Shown here: one piece after another, positions 1 through 11,982 of the stretch
Position numbering within the stretch: the stretch's first letter is position 1
Layout: every line of letters begins with the position of its first letter
Assembly: GCF_020906515.1 (NCBI RefSeq)
Contig: NC_085852.1
Location: forward strand, 3,348,001 to 3,412,000
Origin: Vanrija pseudolonga
Taxonomy: Eukaryota > Basidiomycota > Tremellomycetes > Trichosporonales > Trichosporonaceae
DNA length: 64,000 nt
Direction: 5' to 3'
Position numbers and translations under genes: made by a program
The notes under the pieces: model-generated
Seen by the model: only the letters and a program-made list of their open reading frames with translations
Told to the model about the DNA's origin: nothing
Databases searched by the model: none

Positions 1-2
1 TC

Positions 3-497
3 GAGGAGCGCCAGAACACCAACGCCGTTGACGCCTTCAGCAACAACTCGCCCCTCAACAACTACTACTCGTTCGACCAGAACTCGGGCACCGTTACCTC
101 GAAGAACGGTGACTCGCAGATCACCAAGAACGGCCCCGAGAACCTCATCACCTCGGACGACAACAACCCGCTCATCCAGAAGGGCAAGCGTGGCGTCGAG
201 GACCCCGCCTACGACCCCTCCAACCCCCACGACCCCGCTGAGGACCCCACCAAGCGCGACATCCTCCTCGAGGACGCCGCCAAGCGTGACGCCCTCGTCC
301 AGGACAAGCGCACCTTCTTCCGTGGTCTCTCGGGCTACTACGGCTACAACGTCTACAACTGGGGCTACGGCCGCTACCTCTACGCCCCCAACCGCTGGGT
401 CGGCAACTACTACGGCTTCTGGGGCTGGAACTACTGGGGCTCGTACTACAACAACTGGTGGCCCAACAGCTACTACGGCTACGGCGGCTGGTACTAA
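3..497 (+). CDS. Secreted-type protein with Kex2 sites and an aromatic-rich C-terminus (3' part only)
   Basis: Open in the third frame from the window edge to a TAA; the start lies outside, so 164 C-terminal residues are seen. The visible part opens Asn/Ser/Asp-rich. It then carries four Lys-Arg pairs at fragment residues 62-63, 84-85, 94-95 and 102-103, spaced as in fungal proproteins cut by the Golgi protease Kex2. Cleavage would free acidic peptides of about 20, 8 and 6 residues. The last 61 residues hold 16 Tyr, 8 Trp and 3 Phe among Gly and Asn, in runs such as NYYGFWGWNYWG, and contain no Cys. I recognise no enzyme family. Role (wall, adhesion or secreted peptide precursor) is inference. 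Codon use is strongly C-ended (aac, tac, ctc, gac), as in highly expressed genes. Confidence 0.75.
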   Translation, partial: EERQNTNAVDAFSNNSPLNNYYSFDQNSGTVTSKNGDSQITKNGPENLITSDDNNPLIQKGKRGVEDPAYDPSNPHDPAEDPTKRDILLEDAAKRDALVQDKRTFFRGLSGYYGYNVYNWGYGRYLYAPNRWVGNYYGFWGWNYWGSYYNNWWPNSYYGYGGWY

Positions 498-1874
498 GCG
501 GCTGGCCCTCCTCTTTTGGAGCGCTGGATCGCTGAGGCCATAGCCTGATGGACACTATCGACTACCGCCTCTAGTCGGCCCCGGACACTTCTACCCTTAT
601 AAACTAGGCCCGTAGTTAAACTTTCAAAGGATGCAGTTATTGTGGAGGTTAGCGTTATACTGGTACTTGTTGCTTGCTACTTCTTTGCTTGCTACTTCTT
701 CTTCTTCCTTCTTGGCTCGTCGCCACTGACTCGCCACTGAACTTGACCTTCGCCACGGCCACCACTCGACTTGACTGACCCGACGCCTGTTCGAATGATG
801 GAAAGGTATACATGATATGGAAAGGCTCTGGATACTTGGATTTGCCTTCCTAGCCCAGCAGCCGTGATCTCCTCGGCACCATGAGTTTATCAACAACCGC
901 CGCAGGTAAATTGAAGTGATCACCAAGGTCGTGCGACTGCCTCGGTAACCATCAGTGGTGGGCGCCGCTGGGCAGTAACCACTAACGTGCAATGCGGCGC
1001 GATAAGCAAGCCATTAGGAATTAACGCATGCTACTAAACCTTCCATGCTGCTCGGTGCCATGCATCAGACGGCTGGATGCCCAGTCCGATGCTGTGGGCG
1101 ATGTTGAACGGTGTATTCTAGATGTGGAAGGATAGGCGTCCTGTGGAATGGAAGACGAGGGGGTTGTGCGTCGCACTCCCCCCCCCCGTCATACGAGCGT
1201 CGTCGTCGCCGCACACCTTAGACATAATCCGCCCTAACCACTGCTTGTTTGGACGTCGACGCGATCCCTAGCACAACAGCATGCACGCGACATCAAGCAG
1301 CGGCGCGGTGGAGGGTGGTTCGTCCTCGAAAGGGAGTCGAGCCGTGCAAGTCCGTACGAGCGGTACTCGCCCCCGAGCCACGATGGATTGACACACCCGG
1401 CACCCATGCGAGATCCCCAGCCTCCATCGCTGACAGTCACCCACCGCCCAGCAATAATGCATCGGGCCGCCCCATCATTCCAGGAATCAGTGGTACATAA
1501 CCTCTGCTCGTCGTCATCCACCACGCCCTGCAAGCTGCATATGCATACAGCCGTCCTGTTCTGTGGTCGGCGTCGCAGGTCACTCGGCGACCTCAATGGT
1601 GGTTTAGGCAAGGGTGGCTGGTCGCGGGGAGAGCGGGTTGGAACGTGGCTACAGTATCGCGTGGTGGGTGGAAGACGCAAGTCGCTAGAGCCGCCGTGCC
1701 GCCTTTCTTGCCTTGCGTGCCCTTCTTTGCCTAGATCAAACCCAGAAAGCCCATGCATTCATTCGTTCCACCAATAGCAGTAATAATAATATTGATACAG
1801 CATTCTAATCTTACACTAATGCCATAAGCATGACCAAACTGTAGTCTACAACGTTCATCAGCATCGTTGCACCA
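498..1874. other. Gap without a supported gene
   Basis: Between two gene 3' ends. It has AT-richer stretches and a run of ten C at 1178-1187. Open frames at about 1230-1780 on both strands mirror each other and show no domain or intron-style boundary, so none is called. Confidence 0.6.
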
Positions 1875-4800
1875 TCAACTTCTCATCATCTGGGCAGTCG
1901 CTGTGACCGCTTCTAATCGAACACGATGGTGGGCAACAGCCTCACGCATCTTGGCGACGAGATCTGGAAGGCGGTAGGGTTTGATAACCACTGACATGGT
2001 TAGCCTGCGCAAAGGGTGGTTGCCGAGGCTTTCACATACCATCATCCATGCCAGCTGCAAACGCGCGGTCGACCTGCCCCTCCCGCGCGTTACCAGTGAG
2101 GGCAAACACGAGCTGACTCCGCAGGGTCCCCTGCTTCTCAGCCTCACGGATATGGTGGAGCGCTGTGAGGCCGTCCATGACGGGCATCTCGAGGTCCATC
2201 AGAACAATGTCGTACGCCGCACGCTTGGGCTTGTTTTCGAACATTGGCGGCGCCCTGTCGCCGTCTGGTCTGGGGGAGGAGCGGAATCGCTCTGGTCGCG
2301 ACGCGTCAAACAGGGCCACGAGCGCCTCCTTGCCATTGGAAGCTACATCGCATGTCAGTCCGCACTTGACCAGCTGGCGCTTCAGGACGCGCTGATTGAT
2401 CTCATTGTCCTCCACAATGAGGACATTGAGCGTCGGCCCGCCGTCAGGAGTGGCTAGTATGGCAAGCTCAGGCGACGAGAGTGGTACGCCGCCGCTTCCC
2501 AGGCTGACGCCCAGGCCGATCCCCGGGCTGGGGGTGGGAGCGAAGATGCCGGGGGAGTCAGCGGGAGCCTTGGTGAGCGGAGGTGACAGGTCGGACAGTA
2601 CGCTGGGAGCGTGCTTATCACTCCCAGGAACGCTCCCAATCCCACTGTCAGCGCCGGGGCTGATGCGCTGGTTGATCCCAACGGCGCGTGTCTTGACGGC
2701 GAATCGGAAGGTTGTGCCCTTGCCTATTGTAGAGTCGACTTCGATACCACCGCCGAGGAGTTCTGTGAGGCCTGAGAAGGGTGAGCTGTGACCAGTACGC
2801 AAGGCTCACTCTTGCACAGGAAGAGACCGAGCCCCGTGCCGCCAAAGCGCGTGTGGATGGTGCTGTTTCCTTCTGTGCCCCAAGTTAGTTCGACCCATCA
2901 CCTCTCTCCGAATCTGCAGCCCAACTCACGATGGAAACGCTGGAACAGAACAGTCTGCTCCTCGGGAGTGATACCCGGCCCGGTGTCGCTCACGGACACA
3001 TAGAGATACACCTCAGGCTCGCTCTCGATGCCGATGGGTGGGAGCCTCCCACTCGGCGGCGGGATGTTGTAGTGGCCGTTTACCGGCGAGTCGAACGAGA
3101 TGTCAAAGGTCACCACCACCCTCCGCACTGGAGACACGGCCGTGAACCTTATCGCATTCGAGATGAGGTTGGTGACCACCTGTCCAAGCCGTACCGGGTC
3201 GGTCAGGATAGCAGACACGCCAGTGGCATCGAGCGAATCTCCAAACTCGACCACGAGGTCAATCTTCTTCATGCGCGCTTCGTTGGCGAAGACGGAGACC
3301 ATCTTCTTGCCGCCCTGCCTGATGTCGACATGAACGTCGTGGAAGGACAGCATGTCCTGCTGGATACTGGCAAGGGAGAGAATGTCGCCGGCAATACGCT
3401 CCTGCACCAGACCACACTGGTAGATGCCTGCGGGTTAGCTTGGCCGACACACCCAAACTTACTGTCAAGTGCCTCGACATCCTCCTCCAGATCATCCAAG
3501 AGCGACGGAGTGGGATGGAAGCCCCGGTCTCCCGAGAATCGCAGCTGCTCACGCAAGGCAGCCAGATTCTGCCGGGCAAGCTGGGAACACTGCAGGATGG
3601 CAGAGACGGGGGTCCGAATCTCGTGCGAGATGAGGTCCACTAGGAACTCTTGTTGCTCCCTGCTCTCCTCAGCCTCGATCCTCCGGCGCTCTACATCCAG
3701 GAGTTGTTCTTCGAACATTTGCTGCAGCTTGGCACGTTTCTTGCCCATCTGCATGTGTAGATGCACGCGGAGAACGAGCTCCTTCGAGCCAACAGGTTTG
3801 GCGAGGTAGTCGTCGGCACCGGCGATGAATGCCTCGACACGAGACTGGTCGTCGTCTGACATTATAACGAACGGCACAAACCGAGTGGCCGGCGAGGTGC
3901 GCACGGCGGTAAGGAGGTCCATCGTCGTTTGCCCCGCTCCCTGCAGTCCATTATCACACAGGACGAGGTGTGGTGGGGTCGCGGCGATCAGCTCGAGGGC
4001 GTGTTCGGCATCGGGCGCCTCAAGCACGGTGCAGAACGTGCTGAACATTGACCGCAATAGGTCGCGCATGTCGACTGAAGGGTCGACGACCAGCAACACG
4101 TCCTCGGAGGCAAACATGAGACCAGGTAGTGACAAACCGCCGGTCGATCCAGAGCCCTTGGACCCATTGGACGTCTTCTCGTCATCGTCCTCGTGTATCC
4201 AGTCGGCAATCTCCCTGGCGCACTGTCGGGCAAACGCACCGAACGGGGACCTAATGGTTGACGTGTCCGCGCCCTCGGTAGGCGGGAGATCGAGGGACAG
4301 GCGGGCAGTGAAGGTTGAGCCATGCTTGTTGCTCACGCTCTCGGCAGCCGTCGTACTCTCCACGATGAGCTCGCCGCCATGGAGGAGCACGATCTCGTTT
4401 ACGAGCGCCAGACCCACCCCGGTTACATTCGCGCCGCGGTCTTGGAGTGACGTCTCCGCCCGATGGGAGGGGTCGGTGACTGACTCGACCTCTGACGCTG
4501 GGATCCCATGCCCCGTGTCCGACACGCAAATGTTCGCGTACAGGGGATCGAACCACACCTTGAGTTTAACTGTCCCCATGTGCGTGTACTTGAGCGCGTT
4601 CATGAGGAGATTCGAGACGACCATTTCCAGCAGAACGCGGTCCACGTTCACCATGGTCGGCGGAGCGGCAGAATCGCTGTCGACCTCCAGCACAAAGTTG
4701 ATGTACTTGAGTGTCTTGATCGCTGGGCGGAACAGGTCCATGATGTCGCCGACAAACGTCTCCAGGCGCGTGGGGATAAAGCTTGTCTCCACCTGGCCGG

Positions 4801-7300
4801 ACTCTAGACCCATAAAGTTGAGTAGCGAGTTGACCAGACTCTCCAAGCGTTGGACATTGCGCCGAGCCATGGCAAGCTTGCCAGTCTGCCCCGGTGCCAA
4901 CTTGGTGTATGACAGTTCTTCCAGTGGGACCGAGATGAGCGTCAATGGCGAACGGAGCTCGTGTGCCGAACCGCGGAACCACGTTGCCTTTGCCCGCTCG
5001 AGCTTTGCTCGTTCCTCCCGTCGAGATACCTCCTCCTCCAGCGCCTTGACTGACCCGAGGCCGAGCGAAATATGACCACGAAGAACCTGCACCCACTCCT
5101 CGTAATCCGGGTCCAGTGGACGGTAGAGGTTGAGTCCAAGCACCATGACACCAGATGGAGTCTCCTCTGACCCCTCAGACGAGATGGGGACAACGACCGC
5201 CAGGTCGGGGAGTTCGGTCCACTGTCGCACCGGGAACCCTTGGATGAGCGCCTGGATATTGTCAACCACGAGGCACTGGCGAGTGCTGAGCGCCTCCTCA
5301 AAAGGCCACGGCACAGTGGGGTTGGTGGAGGTGGCGGTCGGCACGGGCATGGTGGCAGGGGCGGCGGCGACCGGGGACCCGGTCCGAGGAGACGGGGTAT
5401 GACTACCCAGGGGCGACTGAAAGCCTGGCGAGCCCGGTACCGGCACCGGTAGCGGCGACCCCACAGACGAGGTTGAAACAGCTGACGGCGATCGGCGGAG
5501 TGGCGCTGATGCCTTGGCGCGTGACTCGGACGGCAACCTGGCGGCGGCTTCCGGAGATGGTGCTGGTGCAGGGTCCGCTGAGGCAGGGTTGGCCCGCACT
5601 GCACCGTCCTCCCCAGACACGTCGGTAAACGTAGGTTGGCCTGATGGAGACGTCCGTCGACTCTTTGGGATCTTGTACTTCAAGAACGTTGGGGCTGCGC
5701 CGTGTCCTTCCGGCACACCCACCGTCGATCGGAGCTGGAGGCTGATTTCAGTGTGCTCATCTGACCCGGTCTCCTTCTTGGCCAGGCTGTACAGGATGGC
5801 AAACGGTGCGTCAGCGGGGTTGCCTTCCAGTGCGGCAGCCACCTGCTCGAAGAAGGCCTCTGTCGTGCGCGCGAGCGAAACCATCTCGACGAGATCCTTT
5901 GTCGTCCCCAGGCGTCGTTCCGCCAGGACCTTTTCTGTCGTGTCCAAGCTCGGGTTGTATATTCCAATCACCTCCTTTTTGGCGTGATGCACGATAGGTA
6001 TCAAGCTGTAGCTCTGGTACCGTTCGATGAACTTGCCTCGGTCGTTTCGCTGATGAAGGACGAGATCATTTTCGCGGTGGACCGGGTCCCCGCCGTAGAC
6101 GTGCATCATCAACGGACCAAGAACGCTCCATAACGGGGCCCACACCTCCTTCATGGGACGTCCAAAGCTCTTGGGGTGCTCAACCATGACCGAGTACTTT
6201 TGGTTGCTGGGAAGTCAGCGGCAGTGACCAGCATTGCACCCACTAGATCATGATAAGGTCCTTGCCAACGTAGACACAGTCCTGGGTAAAACTTGAGAAT
6301 GCGATGGAAGCCGTCGCGAGAATCTCGACCGGCCAGTCGGCCTTGGGGCCAAGGACAGTTTCAGACCAGTCAACCTCGTCCATCAACAGGTGGCACTGCT
6401 TGGTGAGGTTGTATCTTCTGCCGTCATCATTGTAGACCAGGGAGTTGCGAGTTCGGCGGCGGTACGGCATGAGGAAGGATACCGTATCCGGGGGCAGCGT
6501 CTCGATCGACATTGCATTGGGGCCCTGGAGAGTGTACGGCGGTGCGAGGAGGCGGTTCTGGAAACGAGCGCCGGGCTTGACCATATCCTCGTCAACCCGT
6601 GCTGGTGCGACTGCAGTAAGAACAACGCACGCCCACGGACTTCCTGGCTCGACTGGCAGCCGCGACTTGACGACGTCGACGCTCATCCCGGTGGCCGACA
6701 TCTTGAGCGTCAGGACTGTAGAGGGCGACAGGATCTCGAAGCCGACAATTTGGTCCGTTTCCGCCCATTCTTGCAACCCAGCAGCCATGTGCGAGTCCAT
6801 CAAGCTGGCAATGGGTCGCCCGAGGGTTAGGCGGTTCATGTGAACGTTCTCCCAAAGGATCTTCATTGTAGACGCGAGCGGAGCCGACACTGGGGCCACC
6901 TTTCGTATTGTCGGTGGGATTTCTCCAACATACGGGGTCTGCACAGCCTGGAGAAGACGTGATTGTGGGGGGCGTGGAGGTGTGGTACTCCGTTCGCTTG
7001 ATGGCATGGCCGGTTCACCCAATGGCCTGGTCGGCGTCCTTGCATGGCCGCCTGTTCCGCTGTCGTTCTGGGCAACAGCGACCCTGTGTCTGGTCTGCTC
7101 ATCGATCCACAGCTCGGACATCTTGTCCAAATCTTCTGGCCCGCGAACATTCTCGCGGCTCGCAGCTGCGACCGTGGGGTCGACATTGGGCGACCGAACG
7201 CGCAGCACGCAGGCAGGGTACGGATACGCCTGGAAAAGGAATGAGCTAAGGCTCTGGGTAAGTGACATACCTCCAAGTACGTGTATGGTAGTTCCGGCAT
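1875..7300 (-). CDS. Dual hybrid histidine kinase (PAS-GAF, HisKA-HATPase-REC twice)
   Basis: Seven exons: 7300-7271, 7229-6244, 6206-3463, 3427-2930, 2872-2810, 2771-2040, 1990-1875, giving 1722 residues. The first exon codes only ten residues and joins in phase to a PAS-like N-terminus. A second PAS-like stretch lies near residues 340-380, then a GAF-like sensor region and a Pro/Ser/Ala-rich linker. The first phospho-acceptor histidine is in SAHELRSPL (about 754), with an ATPase N-box in LLMNALKYT (about 871). The first receiver has LCDNG (about 1088) and a Lys in LAKPVG. A second H-box SHEIRTP follows (about 1201), then a second ATPase (NLISNAIRF, FGGTGLGL). The last receiver has VEDNEINQ, LMDLEMPVMDG (about 1629) and a KPYR end. 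No membrane segment is evident, so it is probably cytosolic, relaying to an HPt protein of the HOG-type pathway. The twin kinase layout resembles basidiomycete dual kinases such as Cryptococcus Tco2; orthology is untested. Confidence 0.93.
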
Positions 7301-8606
7301 GGCGCCTGCGCAGGGCGGCCGAGGCCGCTGACTATCACGCAGGCGTTGCTACTGTCGCCTTGCGTGAGCCCACAGATTCCAGACTGGGAGGGGCGCGGTG
7401 GACGGCGAGGATGGGCGCGTTTGGTTGTTGACAACGGAGTGAGGCAAGGGCTATGATAATGACAATGTGGGTATCATGCACGCTGTATGTATGTGTCGTC
7501 AATCGAGTATGTTTGAATGGATGTTGGAGGTGAGTACGAAGCTGCGATGTCGACCCAAGTGAACAGACACCAACTTGCTGTTGACTTGGGGAGTGACAAC
7601 AGGTCAGCAGGTGCACTCTTGAGAATAACAACTACCCATGGCCCCGTGCTGGCTGGCTGCTAGGGTCATATCTCTCTCTGGTTGTCTGCCATGCATTTGC
7701 CACCCCTTAGGGGTCTGGATGCTGGTCATTGAAGGCAGGCGGCATGCAGCTATTCAGCGGGTAGCAGAACAAGAGAGCCTTGAACAGGGTCGCGCCCAGG
7801 GAGGGAAAGCCTGGGCTGACGGACGGGTAGCCCGACGAGTCGTACATATGTACTGTAAGCAAGCATGTTCAAGGTCAGGTGGCAGGGAACGAGGCAAGCT
7901 AGAGAGGCTGCCATGACGTCAGGGGGTAACAAGCAAGACAAGGCCGCCGTGGACATGGGGCAGGCCGTGTTGTGCCCGGTGCCCGTGTCTTTGCTGGTGT
8001 TCAACTCACGCCAGCATGGATCACTGTTGGCCTTGCATTCGCATCCACCAGTATGCAAAGGATATTCATGTTCTGCTGGTTAGTCCATGCGGTCTGCTCT
8101 GCGTGATGGATTTCTTGACATGGGACCGAGCATGTCCCGGATTAATTAGATGTACCTCGGGCCGTTCAACAAACAAATGGCCAATTACAAATTCCAGGCA
8201 CCGTATTACGCCCCCTCATTTTGTCTTTCTAATGTTGATTAAGAAAATTGGCGTCATGTCATGAAAACGCGTCGCTCCAATGGTCACGGGGACGGGATAG
8301 ATGACGAGGAGCAGAACACTGGTGGGCACCGAGGTTTGGCGGTAAGAGTACATGCACACTGCCAACTCGTGGACAATGAAAGGTGAGAGAGTGGAGCATT
8401 CGAAGATGGCGAGGTCGAGGGAGCGGTGTGAGTCGCGGCTATTTGTGGCCTGCTGGGTTCGACCAGACTGCCTGCCTGCCCCCACCCGTTATCCACGGCC
8501 GATGCTGCTTCATACTACTCATCCAGCTACTATCCTGCTACTAACCACAATGCCTAGAGAAAATAACCACTCCTCCTGCTCCTCGTTCTACCTGCACAGC
8601 GCCCGC
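7301..8606. other. Gap: promoter of the histidine kinase, 3' side of permease A
   Basis: Holds the upstream region of the leftward kinase gene and, at its right end, the 3' flank of the leftward permease. I see no further gene, repeat or RNA. Confidence 0.6.
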
Positions 8607-10727
8607 TTAAGCCTTCTCAACGTGCTCGGTCTTGCCCTTGTGGTCGTCCTCGACAGCAAGGTGGGCGGCGGCAATGTTCTCGTCGGTGCGCTCGAAAATG
8701 TTCATGTCGACCGACTGGAACTTGCGGGCGGGGACCTTGGCCTCGAAACGAGCGTTGATCTCCTGGTAGGTGAGACCCTTAGGCTCGGGGAGGCGGAAGT
8801 AGATCCAGACGCAGCAAAGCGAGCACATGCCGGCCCAGTAGAAGGCAGTCTTGCCGCCCCAGTTCCAGGCAGTGGGGTTGAGCATGTAGGCCATGTACGA
8901 GCCGTTGACAATACCGATAACGTTGTAGAAACCACGGCCAATGTTGATCGACTTGATGGCGAGACGGCGCGAGGGGAGCTCGGCAACGAGGGCGTAGCAG
9001 ACAGTGCCGACAGTGAACTGGTAGGCAACCGACCAGACGAGGAGCATGACACCGACAGCCCAAGACGATCCCTTGCTGCCGATAAGAGAGACACCGCCAA
9101 TGATGAGGAGGACACACGCCATCCAGATGCAGCCGTAGAGGTAGATGGCGCGGCGGCCAATGCCCATGCCCATGAGGCCCCAGGCGATGAAGGTACCGCC
9201 GGTGTTGATAGCGTACTGGCCCATGGTCATGGAAAAGGAGTTCTCAACCGAGAAGCCGGCCTGCTGAAGGAAGTAGGTGCAGTAGCCCATGAACGAAGAG
9301 CCACAAAGCTGCTGAACGGCCCAGGCACCGCAAACGATCTCGGTACGGCGGAGGTTGACACCCTTGAAGAGTTCGAGGTAGGTGGCACCGGCGGTCGTGG
9401 CACGCTCCATGGCAATGGTGTGCTCCATCATGGCAAGAGTCGACTGAATCTCCTCCTCGTCGTTACCGGAATACAGGCGGCGGAGCGACTTGCGGGCCTC
9501 CTCGACCTTGCCCTTGCGAACGAGCCACCAGGGAGACTCGGGGGCGAAGATCGCAGTGATGATGAGGGGAATAGGCCAGAACCACTGGATGGCGTAGGGG
9601 ATCTGGGGAGGTCAGCACAGTCACAGGATGCGTCTGCAGTTTTTTGCCACTCACGCGCCACGCCCACTCGTCGGTGCGGTTGACCATTCCACGGAGGAGA
9701 CCGACAGCAATGAGCTGTCCAATACCCCAGCACGCGTTAACCCAGGTCGTAAGGATACCGCGGAGAGGCAGGGGAGCGACCTCGGCGGCGTAGGTGGTGG
9801 TGAGAGTCTGGAAGATGCCCCAAGCGAAGCCGGCGAGGAACTGAGCGGCGAGGAGCATGCCAAGCGACTTGCAGAAGAACATGAGGAAAATGACACCGGT
9901 CATCCAGATAAGAGTCCAGAACATGGTCCTGCGGTAGCCGAAGCGCTCAGCGAGGATACCGTTGAGCTGGGAGAGGTGTCAGCGATTGTTGTCTCGATTT
10001 TGTGATATCCGGATGGTGGCGCGGGGCACTGTGCGGGGAAGAGAGTGCGTAATCTGGGTTTCGTTTTCCGGGGCCTTGCCTCTGGCTGACCGCGGCGGGG
10101 TGGAAGAACCCTGCCAGCACCAACGGCGGCCGGAGTGCGCCGCAGTTCGTCGTCGGAAGGGCAGAAGATCTGGCTTGGCCGTCGACAGGCGTCCCAGGAT
10201 CTGGCTAGCCGGAGGCACCCTGTCCCAAGGTCGGTCGGCACCCGGCCCGCCCGGCGCACCGAACCCCGAAAGTTGAAAAGTGACAACCGCCCGCAACCAT
10301 GTCGCCGCACGGACAACACTCACAAGGACACCAATGATAGAGCAGACACCCGAGGCGTTGCCGAGACCCGCCTGCCAGCGGGCAGGGACCTGCCAGTCGG
10401 GGTTACCGTTCTTGTCGGTCGTGGGCTCGCCGAACTGCCTCTTGAAAGCAGGGTAGGCGTCTGGCGAGTGTTTAGCTCGAGTCGTTGCTTGTGGTCGCGT
10501 GGCCACTCACAAAAGTTTCCGAGGAGGACAACGTCGTAGCCCTCCATGATGACAGCAACCGAGATCATCATGGACCAGAAGCAAGCCTTGGGGTACTTGC
10601 GAAGACCCTCCCAGAGGGTCATGTTGTGCTCGATCTCGGTACCCTTCTCGGCCTCGCGGAGGAGGTCCTCGACACGAGTCTCCTCGGCCGTCTTCTCGTC
10701 GAGGTACGGCTTGGCGACCGTCGACAT
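8607..10727 (-). CDS. Alpha-glucoside-type MFS sugar permease (copy A)
   Basis: Four exons: 10727-10511, 10460-10324, 9966-9655, 9602-8607; 553 residues. A proton-coupled sugar transporter of the plasma membrane (MFS, sugar porter family) with about 12 hydrophobic segments. The N-terminal stretch MEGYDVVLLGNFY is the signature region of yeast Mal11/Mal31 maltose permeases. Other family marks are FGYRRTM, APESPWWLVRKGK before the central loop, ELPSRRLAIK and RLPEPKG. The exact sugar cannot be read; given the neighbours, an alpha-linked oligosaccharide is plausible. The second intron (10323-9967) is 357 nt, about seven times the local norm, and is absent at that size from copy B (29639-31602), which otherwise shares this splice position. 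Divergent from the alpha-galactosidase gene, with GAACGGGAAT sites in the shared gap. The start is the first ATG in frame, giving MSTVAKPY. Confidence 0.92.
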
Positions 10728-11192
10728 GGTGGCGGGTGGTGGTGAGCGGTAGTCGGAGTGTGTGGCTAGTGGTGCTGCTCGAGCTGGTGCGGGGCCGAAT
10801 CGACTCAAGTCGGTAAGAGAGGTTTTGCTGGCTGTGGGGATCCGCAACAACAAGTCGAGGCGTCTTGCTTAAGTATTTCTTTCTCTGGAGCACCTTGGCC
10901 ACCCCTCAGGGGGCATGTCGAGGGCCCAGAGACTGCATCGCGGGGCATCCAGTGCAGCGATCCGGTCAGTCGCCGGCGCACGCCGCGGGGCTCGCCCCGG
11001 GCCCTGCCTGCCCTCACCCACCGCAGCCGCCTACAGCCTCGGTGCTGGTGGACGCGAGCGCGTGCACCCGGGCCAGCCCAGTAGAATTACCGCCATCGGT
11101 CACTGTCTGACCGGCCTTGCCGAACGCAAACTCGCTCAGCCGTGCACACGGCGTCCCTCATGGTCAACCATCCTGGCTGTCGAGCCTTTGCG

Positions 11193-11201
11193 AACGGGAA
11201 T
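11193..11201 (+). promoter_or_regulatory. GAACGGGAAT-type site, single
   Basis: AACGGGAAT preceded by G and followed by TTTTGG, 466 bp upstream of the permease A ATG. Same extended core as the other sugar-gene sites. Confidence 0.5.
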
Positions 11202-11551
11202 TTTTGGCTGATATCGCAAATGACATGACCCAGCTGGGTCAGTCCAGGGTGCGGCTGAGGCGGCTACGGCCCAGCTGAGCCGACGTCGGACATGGAGCGG
11301 CGCATGTAACCCTTGCCAGCTTACCAACTCTGGTGGTGAGCTGCCTTGCTTCAGTATCCGATCGAGGGGCCGACAAGGGCCCCGGGTCGAGATCCATTCG
11401 AGTGGGGGTTGACAGAAAGGTTTGTTTATCCTGGTGGTATCCAGGGTGGGGGCCAGGGAGTTCGGTCCGTGATCTGGCGTGCTGCCAGAGGATTGGAGGC
11501 CGAACCTCCGTGTTCCTGGTGAGCCCTCATTGTCGTCTTGTCCCTGGAACG

Positions 11552-11560
11552 AACGGGAAT
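11552..11560 (+). promoter_or_regulatory. GAACGGGAAT-type site, single
   Basis: AACGGGAAT in the context GAACGGGAATTTTTG, nearly identical over 15 bases to the site at 11193 and in the same orientation. Confidence 0.5.
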
Positions 11561-11941
11561 TTTTGTTGAGGATTGGAAAGAACTGCATGGCAGGCCGCAA
11601 GATACGGTGGAAGGGGAGGCGGTCAGGGCGGGGTGTCGTTGCGGCCCTGTAGCCGCTTTCCGTCTATGGACCACTCATCCTGAGTGGGGGTGAGCCACAG
11701 TCGCCTACCTGTCCGACCAACCGGTGTCAATGCTAATTCTAGAGGGCAAGCATGCACGCAGTGCATCTCATGACCAGTCAGGAGCCCGTATACAGCGCCG
11801 ACCGCGGACCGACGTCGGAGGTGTGAACGGCGCTGCCATCTCCGTGAGCCCCGTGCAAGGCTCCATCACATCGGGGTTGAGGCAGTAACCCGCGCCAATC
11901 CCTCGGCACACAGGTGTCGCTGTCGCTTCTCAATGCTCAAG

Positions 11942-11982
11942 ATTCCCGTTCACCGCGTTTCCAACAGCCCAACATTCCCGTT
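11942..11982 (-). promoter_or_regulatory. Tandem pair of ATTCCCGTT sites, 32 bp apart
   Basis: Two exact copies, at 11942-11950 and 11974-11982, both followed by C. Opposite in orientation to the copies at 11193 and 11552, about 1.1 kb before the GH36 ATG. The 32-bp step recurs at 25501 and, as 33 bp, at 31851. Confidence 0.55.

Noticed and set aside
1234-1777. Overlapping open frames of 129-174 codons on both strands
   Set aside because: No motif or consistent splice structure; frames on both strands are equally open.
3825-5075. Open frame of 416 codons antisense to the histidine kinase
   Set aside because: Shadow of the kinase exon; composition Ser/Arg/Thr-rich as expected for a reverse frame.
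8352-9683. Long open frame (443 codons) antisense to permease A
   Set aside because: Mirror of GC-rich third-position codons on the other strand; no domain, and the opposite strand has an unmistakable transporter.
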